The notes below the pieces were generated by a model. That model made no database searches. It was given only the letters and a program-made list of their open reading frames with translations, and was not told where the DNA came from. Below, piece by piece: positions 59,550 through 64,000 of a DNA stretch of 64,000 nt (position 1 is its first letter; every line of letters starts with the position of its first letter). This stretch comes from Plantactinospora sp. BC1 (lineage in GTDB: Bacteria > Actinomycetota > Actinomycetes > Mycobacteriales > Micromonosporaceae): the NCBI RefSeq assembly GCF_003030345.1, contig NZ_CP028158.1, positions 5,022,001 to 5,086,000 on the forward strand. Reading direction: 5' to 3'. The translations under genes and the position numbers were made by a program.

Positions 59550-61133
59550 GTGCCTGTTCAGGAGTGGTTTCTCAGCGCGGCGGAGCGGGACAACCCCGAC
59601 TCCGCCCTCCCCGCCTGGACCGACGGCAACCTGGCCGAGCCGCTGATCCACGGCGCCACCTACTTCGACCGGCTCGCCACCGAGGTCGAGGCACTCGAAG
59701 CGGGTGACTACGTCTTCTTCACCGACTGGCGCGGCGACCCGGACGAGCGGCTGCGCGACGACGGCCCCACCATCGTCGAGCTGCTCTCCGACGCCGCCCG
59801 GCGCGGCGTGGTCGTCAAGGGCCTGATCTGGCGCTCCCACCTCGACCGGTTCGCCTACAGCGAGGAGGAGAACCGGCACCTCGGCGAGGAGGTCGAGGCG
59901 GCCGGCGGCGAGGTACTGCTCGACCAGCGGGTCCGGCGCGGCGGCTCGCACCACCAGAAGCTGGTCGTACTCCGGCATCCCGGCCGGCCGGAGCGGGACA
60001 TCGCGTTCGCCGGCGGCATCGACCTGTGCCACAGCCGGCGCGACGACGCCGACCATCGGGGCGACCCGCAGGCCGTGCGGATGGCCAGGGCGTACGGCGA
60101 CCGCCCGCCCTGGCACGACGTGCAGCTCGCGCTCCGCGGCCCGGTCGTCGGCGCGCTCGACCTCACCTTCCGGGAGCGCTGGACCGACCCGGCGCCGCTG
60201 GACCAGCACGGGCCGATCAGCACCGTACGCGACAAGCTCGACGGCGCCGACCTGCACGCCGACCGGCTACCGCCGCAGCCGCCCGACCCGCCGGCCTGCG
60301 GACCGCACCGGATCCAGGTGCTCCGGACCTATCCGGCGATGCGTCCGGCCTACGGCTTCGCGAAGCTCGGCGAGCAGACGATCGCCCGTGGCTACACCAA
60401 GGCGATCAAGCGGGCCCGCCGGCTGGTCTACCTGGAGGACCAGTATCTCTGGTCCCGGGAGGTGGCGAAGCTCTTCGCCGACGCGCTACGCGAGAACCCC
60501 GACCTGCACCTGGTCGCCGTCGTGCCCCGGCATCCGGACGTGGACGGCCGGTTCGCACTGCCACCCAACCAGGTAGGCCGGGAGCAGGCCATCGCACTCT
60601 GCCGGGAGGCCGCCGCCGACCGGGTGCACGTGTACGACGTGGAGAACCACGCCGGCACCCCCGTCTACGTGCACGCGAAGGTCTGCGTGGTGGACGACGT
60701 CTGGTGCAGCATCGGCAGCGACAACTTCAACCGGCGCTCCTGGACCCACGACAGCGAACTCTCCTGCGCCGTCCTGGACGACACCCGCGACGAGCGGGAG
60801 CCGCGCGACCCGGCCGGCCTCGGCGACGGCGCCCGCCGGTTCCCCCGTGACCTGCGGCTGGCCCTGCTCCGCGAGCACCTGGACCGGGCGCCCGGCGACG
60901 ACGACGACCTTCTCGACCCGGACTCGGCGGTCGACGCCGTCGAATCCGCCGCGAACGCGCTGCGGGACTGGCACGCGGGCGGCCGGCGGGGTCCCCGGCC
61001 ACCGGGACGGCTGGTCCCGCACGAGACGAGCCGCCTGCCGTGGCACCAGCGGCTCTGGGCGGTCCCGACGTACCGGCTGGTCTACGATCCGGACGGTCGG
61101 ACCTGGCGGGACCGGCGCGCCGGCAACTGGTAG
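59550..61133 (+). CDS. cytoplasmic phospholipase-D-like phosphatidyltransferase-fold protein
   Basis: This 527-residue protein starts at GTG 59550, just after AAGGTG. No signal peptide or membrane helix is seen. Two HKD-type motifs are present: SHHQKLVVLRHPG, where Arg occupies the usual Asp position, followed by FAGGIDLCHSRRDDADH; and VHAKVCVVDDVWCSIGSDNFNRRSW, which is complete. LVYLEDQYLWSREVAKLF lies between them. The layout resembles eukaryotic-type PLD and cardiolipin-synthase-like enzymes. The substrate may be a phospholipid, but this is inferred. It stands 29 nt upstream of an ECF sigma gene and may share its transcript. Confidence 0.85.
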   Translation: MPVQEWFLSAAERDNPDSALPAWTDGNLAEPLIHGATYFDRLATEVEALEAGDYVFFTDWRGDPDERLRDDGPTIVELLSDAARRGVVVKGLIWRSHLDRFAYSEEENRHLGEEVEAAGGEVLLDQRVRRGGSHHQKLVVLRHPGRPERDIAFAGGIDLCHSRRDDADHRGDPQAVRMARAYGDRPPWHDVQLALRGPVVGALDLTFRERWTDPAPLDQHGPISTVRDKLDGADLHADRLPPQPPDPPACGPHRIQVLRTYPAMRPAYGFAKLGEQTIARGYTKAIKRARRLVYLEDQYLWSREVAKLFADALRENPDLHLVAVVPRHPDVDGRFALPPNQVGREQAIALCREAAADRVHVYDVENHAGTPVYVHAKVCVVDDVWCSIGSDNFNRRSWTHDSELSCAVLDDTRDEREPRDPAGLGDGARRFPRDLRLALLREHLDRAPGDDDDLLDPDSAVDAVESAANALRDWHAGGRRGPRPPGRLVPHETSRLPWHQRLWAVPTYRLVYDPDGRTWRDRRAGNW

Positions 61134-61162
61134 ACCGGGACGGGGCGGACGGAGGTCGGCAG

Positions 61163-62209
61163 GTGGGGACCGGGCACGACGACCTGCTCGTCGCGGCGGC
61201 GCGGGACGGCGACGAGTCCGCGTTCACGACCCTGGTGGAGCGGCACCGGCGGGAGCTGCGGGTGCACTGCTACCGGATGCTCGGCTCCTACCACGACGCC
61301 GAAGACCTGGTGCAGGAGACGTTCCTGCGCGCGTGGAAGAACATCGCCGGCTTCCAGGGCCGCGCCACGATCCGGGCCTGGCTCTACCGGATCGCCACCA
61401 ACGCCTGCCTGGACGCGCTCGACGGCCGGACCCGTCGGATGCTCCCGCACCACCTGAGCGGCCCGTCGAACCCGGACGACGACCTGGCGCCGCCCACCGA
61501 CATCCACTGGCTCCAGCCGTTCCCGGACCGGCTGTGGGAGCCGGCCGCGCCGAGCGAGACCGAACCGGACGCCGTGGCGGTCACCCGGGAGACGATCGAG
61601 CTGGCGTTCCTGGCCGCGATCCAGCACCTGCCGCCGCGACAGCGGGCCGTACTGATCCTGCGGGACGTGCTCGGCTGGCCGGCCAGCCAGACCGCGACCC
61701 TGCTCGACAACTCCGTGGCGTCGGTGAACAGCGCCCTGCAACGGGCCAGGGCCACGATTCGGGAGCACCTGCCGGAGCGCCGCCTCGACTGGGCGCCCAC
61801 GGCGGCACCCAGCGAGGAGGAGCGGGCGGTGCTGCGCCGCTACGTCGACGCGCTGGAGCGTGCCGACCTGGCCACGGTGGCCGAGCTGCTGGCCGAGGAC
61901 GTCCGGACGACGATGCCGCCGTACCCGACCTGGTTCCGGGGGCGGGAGTCGGTGCTGCGGGCGCTGGCGACGAGCTGGGATCCGGCACTGCCGGGGTACG
62001 TCGGCCGGTTCCGGACCCTGCCGACCCGGGCGAACGGGCGCCCCGCGGTGGCCACGTACGTCCGGCGGCCCGGAGAACCCGACCACCGGCCGTTCGCGAT
62101 CTCCGTGTTCTGGTTCGGGGGCGGTCAGATCACCGAGATCGTCGCGTTCCACGACCCCGGGCTGTTTCCGGCGTTCGCGCTGCCTCCGTCGCTGCCAGGC
62201 CACCGATGA
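61163..62209 (+). CDS. ECF sigma factor with C-terminal SnoaL-like domain
   Basis: This 348-residue protein starts at GTG 61163, 6 nt after GGAGGT. Sigma region 2 reads ESAFTTLVERHRRELRVHCYRMLGSYHDAEDLVQETFLRAWKNIAGFQGRATIRAWLYRIATNACLD. Region 4 is LPPRQRAVLILRDVLGWPASQTATLLDNSVASVNSALQRARATIREHLP. From about residue 220 an NTF2/SnoaL-type domain follows (RRYVDALERADLATVAELLAEDVRTTMPPYPTWFRGRESVLRAL), as in SigJ/TIGR02960-type factors, where the tail tunes activity without a separate anti-sigma factor. No anti-sigma gene is adjacent. The RibD/DHFR-like gene 62 nt downstream is a typical neighbour and possible target. Confidence 0.93.
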   Translation: MGTGHDDLLVAAARDGDESAFTTLVERHRRELRVHCYRMLGSYHDAEDLVQETFLRAWKNIAGFQGRATIRAWLYRIATNACLDALDGRTRRMLPHHLSGPSNPDDDLAPPTDIHWLQPFPDRLWEPAAPSETEPDAVAVTRETIELAFLAAIQHLPPRQRAVLILRDVLGWPASQTATLLDNSVASVNSALQRARATIREHLPERRLDWAPTAAPSEEERAVLRRYVDALERADLATVAELLAEDVRTTMPPYPTWFRGRESVLRALATSWDPALPGYVGRFRTLPTRANGRPAVATYVRRPGEPDHRPFAISVFWFGGGQITEIVAFHDPGLFPAFALPPSLPGHR

Positions 62210-62271
62210 GTTTCCGGCCGGCCGGCCGTCGCAACGGGGAGAGTGAGAGCCAAGCGATCCGGAGGTAACCC

Positions 62272-62814
62272 GTGGCCACGTTCCTTTACTCGGCGAGCAT
62301 GTCCCTGGACGGCTTCATCGCCGGCCCCGGAGGTGACATGTCCTGGTTGACCAGGCACCTCGGGCCGAACCCGACGATCGACGACCTGATCGGCAGGGTG
62401 GGCGCCATCCTCGCCGGCAACCGCAGCTACGGCGGCGACGACCCGTACCGGGACACGCCGCAGCAGGGCGAGGCGTTCGGCGGCGGGTGGAGCGGGCCGC
62501 AGTTCGTGCTGACCCACCGCCCGCCGGAGCGACCGGTCCCGGGGGTCACCTTCGTCGGTGACCTGGCGAGCGCGGTCGCCGCCGCCGGTGCCGCCGCCGG
62601 GAACGGGTACGTCAACGTCCTCGGCGCCGACGTCGCCCGGCAGTGCCTCGCCGCCGGGGTACTGGACGAGGTCCTGGTCTGTGTCGTGCCGGTCCTGCTC
62701 GGCGACGGTACCCGGCTCTTCGCCGAGCCGGGCGGCGCCGACGTCCGGCTCGAACGGATCGGCGTGACCGAGGCGGCGTTGGTCACCAACCTCTGGTACC
62801 GGGTCGCCCGCTGA
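62272..62814 (+). CDS. RibD C-terminal/dihydrofolate-reductase-family protein
   Basis: This 180-residue protein starts at GTG 62272 with GGAGGT about 5 nt upstream. Family features are TFLYSASMSLDGFIAGPGGDMSWL, a GRVGAILAGNRSYGG strand-loop, FVLTHRPPERPVPGVTFVGDL, YVNVLGADVARQCLAAGVLDEVLVCVVPVLLGDGTRLF and a C-terminal Trp-Tyr-x-V strand. The fold binds NADPH, but most stand-alone members have no known substrate and are unlikely to be the housekeeping folate enzyme. It probably shares a transcript with the ECF sigma gene and is followed by a strong hairpin. Confidence 0.9.
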   Translation: MATFLYSASMSLDGFIAGPGGDMSWLTRHLGPNPTIDDLIGRVGAILAGNRSYGGDDPYRDTPQQGEAFGGGWSGPQFVLTHRPPERPVPGVTFVGDLASAVAAAGAAAGNGYVNVLGADVARQCLAAGVLDEVLVCVVPVLLGDGTRLFAEPGGADVRLERIGVTEAALVTNLWYRVAR

Positions 62815-62815
62815 G

Positions 62816-62868
62816 CCGACCCGCCCGGATGTGCCCGGCACACTCGCCGGGCACACCGGGCGGGTCGG
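62816..62868. terminator. long hairpin between convergent genes
   Basis: A 23-bp stem with one bulged A (outer arms CCGACCCGCCCGG / CCGGGCGGGTCGG, inner arms TGTGCCCGGC / GCCGGGCACA) and a 6-nt loop starts 2 nt after the RibD-like stop and ends 13 nt before the peroxidase stop. It should terminate both transcripts. Confidence 0.8.
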
Positions 62869-62881
62869 GGTACGGCTCGGT

Positions 62882-64000
62882 TCAGCCGACCGGGTTGAGC
62901 AGTTCGGCGCTGCCCTCGAAGGCGTACAGCAGCAGGTCGACCATCCGGAACGTCTCGTCGTCCGGTCCGAGCGTCGGCCGCCAGGTCGGGTCACGCAGGA
63001 TCGAGATCCGGCTCCCCTCGATGGCCCGGTGGAACACCTCGGCGACGATCCGCGCACCGACACCGTCGAGCCGGCCGCCGTTGAACTCCGCCTCGCGCAG
63101 GATGTAGAACCACAGCGGCGTGTTGGTGGTCAGCTCGGCCTTCTGCTCGTCGCTCAGCCCGTCCAGGACGGCCCCGTCCAGCCCGCTCAGGATCTCGTCG
63201 CCCTTGAGCGGTACCAGGTCGAAGAGCTGCGCCATCTGCTGACCGCTGGCCAGCCGCACCATCACGGCCCGGGTGAGGTTGCGGAAGGCGAGGTTCAACT
63301 CGATCGGCGGCGGCGCCTCCTGGCCGCCGAACGATCCGAGCGGCAGGTTGCGCAGCGGGTCCACCAGTCGGGTGTCGATCCGCTGGGTCAGGTTGAGCTG
63401 CCGCTGCCCGGGATCGTTCTCGTCCCGCCGGACGACCGCGACCAGGTCGTCCCGGCCCGCCTCGGTGAAGTCGTACAGCCGGCGGAAGTCGGCGATCCAG
63501 TTGGTGGGCAGCCGCTCGAACGACCCCGACTCCGGATCGGCGACGGTACCGTCCGGCGAGAGGATGCCGCTGGTGCCGGAGAACTGGAAGAGCAGTTCCA
63601 GGGTGCCCGGCGCCAGCACGCCCGGCAGGCCGGAGGTGTTGAAGACGCGGTTCCAGTCGTACACGGCACGGATCATGCTGTGTCCGAGCCGGTAGGCCGC
63701 GACGGAGAACTCGATCGGCATCGTCGGCCGGTCGCCCGGCTGCACGGCCCGGTCCCGTCGCCGGGAGCCGTAGCCGGGGGAGACCTCGAAGAACCTGCGG
63801 CCCCGGCTGAACACGTCGTCGACGACGTCCGGCGAGACGATCCGGGGCAGGAAGTCGTGCACCAGCAGCCACTGGTAGTGCTTCACCACCACCGAGCGGG
63901 CCGCCCGGAACAGCGCCGGTCCGGCGAGTCCGCCCTCGGCCAACTGGTCGACCACCCGGTTGTGGAACCGGATGAACGCCAGGTGGGTCTGTGCGACGAC
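62882..64000 (-). CDS. animal-type haem peroxidase (partial, N-terminus beyond the right edge)
   Basis: At least 372 codons are visible and the frame is open to the window end, so the N-terminus is missing. The first residues (THLAFIRFHNRVVDQLAEGG) match the conserved HNRxxxxL helix of cyclooxygenase/peroxidasin-like enzymes. The proximal haem His lies in AAYRLGHSMIRAVYDWNR. RLPTNWIADFRRLYDF, LAFRNLTRAVMVRLASGQQMAQL and TPLWFYILREAEFNGGRLDGVGARIVAEVFHRAIEGSR follow the family order. Bacterial members oxidise halides, phenols or lipids using H2O2. No signal peptide can be judged. The substrate is unknown. Confidence 0.85.
   Translation of the reverse strand, partial: VVAQTHLAFIRFHNRVVDQLAEGGLAGPALFRAARSVVVKHYQWLLVHDFLPRIVSPDVVDDVFSRGRRFFEVSPGYGSRRRDRAVQPGDRPTMPIEFSVAAYRLGHSMIRAVYDWNRVFNTSGLPGVLAPGTLELLFQFSGTSGILSPDGTVADPESGSFERLPTNWIADFRRLYDFTEAGRDDLVAVVRRDENDPGQRQLNLTQRIDTRLVDPLRNLPLGSFGGQEAPPPIELNLAFRNLTRAVMVRLASGQQMAQLFDLVPLKGDEILSGLDGAVLDGLSDEQKAELTTNTPLWFYILREAEFNGGRLDGVGARIVAEVFHRAIEGSRISILRDPTWRPTLGPDDETFRMVDLLLYAFEGSAELLNPVG

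Overview
The window is very GC-rich actinomycete DNA, most likely from Micromonosporaceae (Micromonospora, Plantactinospora or a relative). That placement is inference. It rests on the GC-rich third positions, frequent GTG and TTG starts, three DUF574-type SAM methyltransferases, an XRE/DUF5753 regulator, an AfsR-type SARP, a Scy/FilP-like coiled-coil protein and many secreted hydrolases. I see no rRNA, tRNA, CRISPR array, phage module or transposase. It reads as ordinary chromosome, rich in accessory genes.

Layout. 1-11 kb is an exported polysaccharide and protein degradation block: the tail of a multidomain surface or hydrolase protein, a GH43 enzyme with discoidin-type modules, a WxL-like/DUF916 surface pair, an S1 protease, a GH5 cellulase with CBM2, X2 and CBM46-like modules, and a secreted Fn3 protein. 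11.1-14.4 kb is a partner-switching group: a STAS protein, a PAS/GAF/SpoIIE phosphatase, and a translationally coupled cobalamin-binding protein carrying the Wx9EH motif of B12 photoreceptors. 14.4-18.1 kb holds a YjbR/HhH protein, a ThuA plus Gfo/Idh/MocA pair and a secreted PLD-like protein. 18.4-20.3 kb is an RtcB-PrfH operon (RNA and ribosome repair). 20.3-22.6 kb is a YjbR protein, an XRE regulator and a methyltransferase.

22.7-30.1 kb is a cell-envelope region. A rightward operon encodes an acyltransferase-3 membrane protein, an alanine/serine racemase and a D-Ala-D-X ligase; the first two together look like a split VanT. It converges on a leftward operon of PAP2 phosphatase, OmpR-type regulator, sensor kinase and GerMN lipoprotein. 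30.1-48.7 kb is mixed: a winged-helix/LuxR regulator coupled to a secreted protein, an LTA-synthase-like membrane sulfatase, a second DUF574 enzyme, a CNNM/CorC protein, a cation exchanger, a TetR/MFS efflux pair with an elaborate operator array, an alcohol dehydrogenase, an N-formylglutamate amidohydrolase-like enzyme, an S15 peptidase, a DivIVA-like protein, NAD kinase, an amphi-Trp protein and a frameshifted epoxide hydrolase.

48.7-64 kb carries an AfsR-like SARP, an MBL-fold hydrolase, a NarL-type two-component pair, a third DUF574 enzyme, YaaA, a divergent azoreductase/MarR pair, a second S15 peptidase followed by a 48-bp palindrome, a cytoplasmic PLD-like enzyme, an ECF sigma factor with a SnoaL-like tail, a RibD/DHFR-like protein and an animal-type haem peroxidase cut by the right edge.

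The most notable sets are the split VanT/ligase locus facing an envelope two-component operon, the B12-photosensor/SpoIIE pair, the RtcB-PrfH repair operon, and the 21-bp operator array between tetR and the MFS gene.
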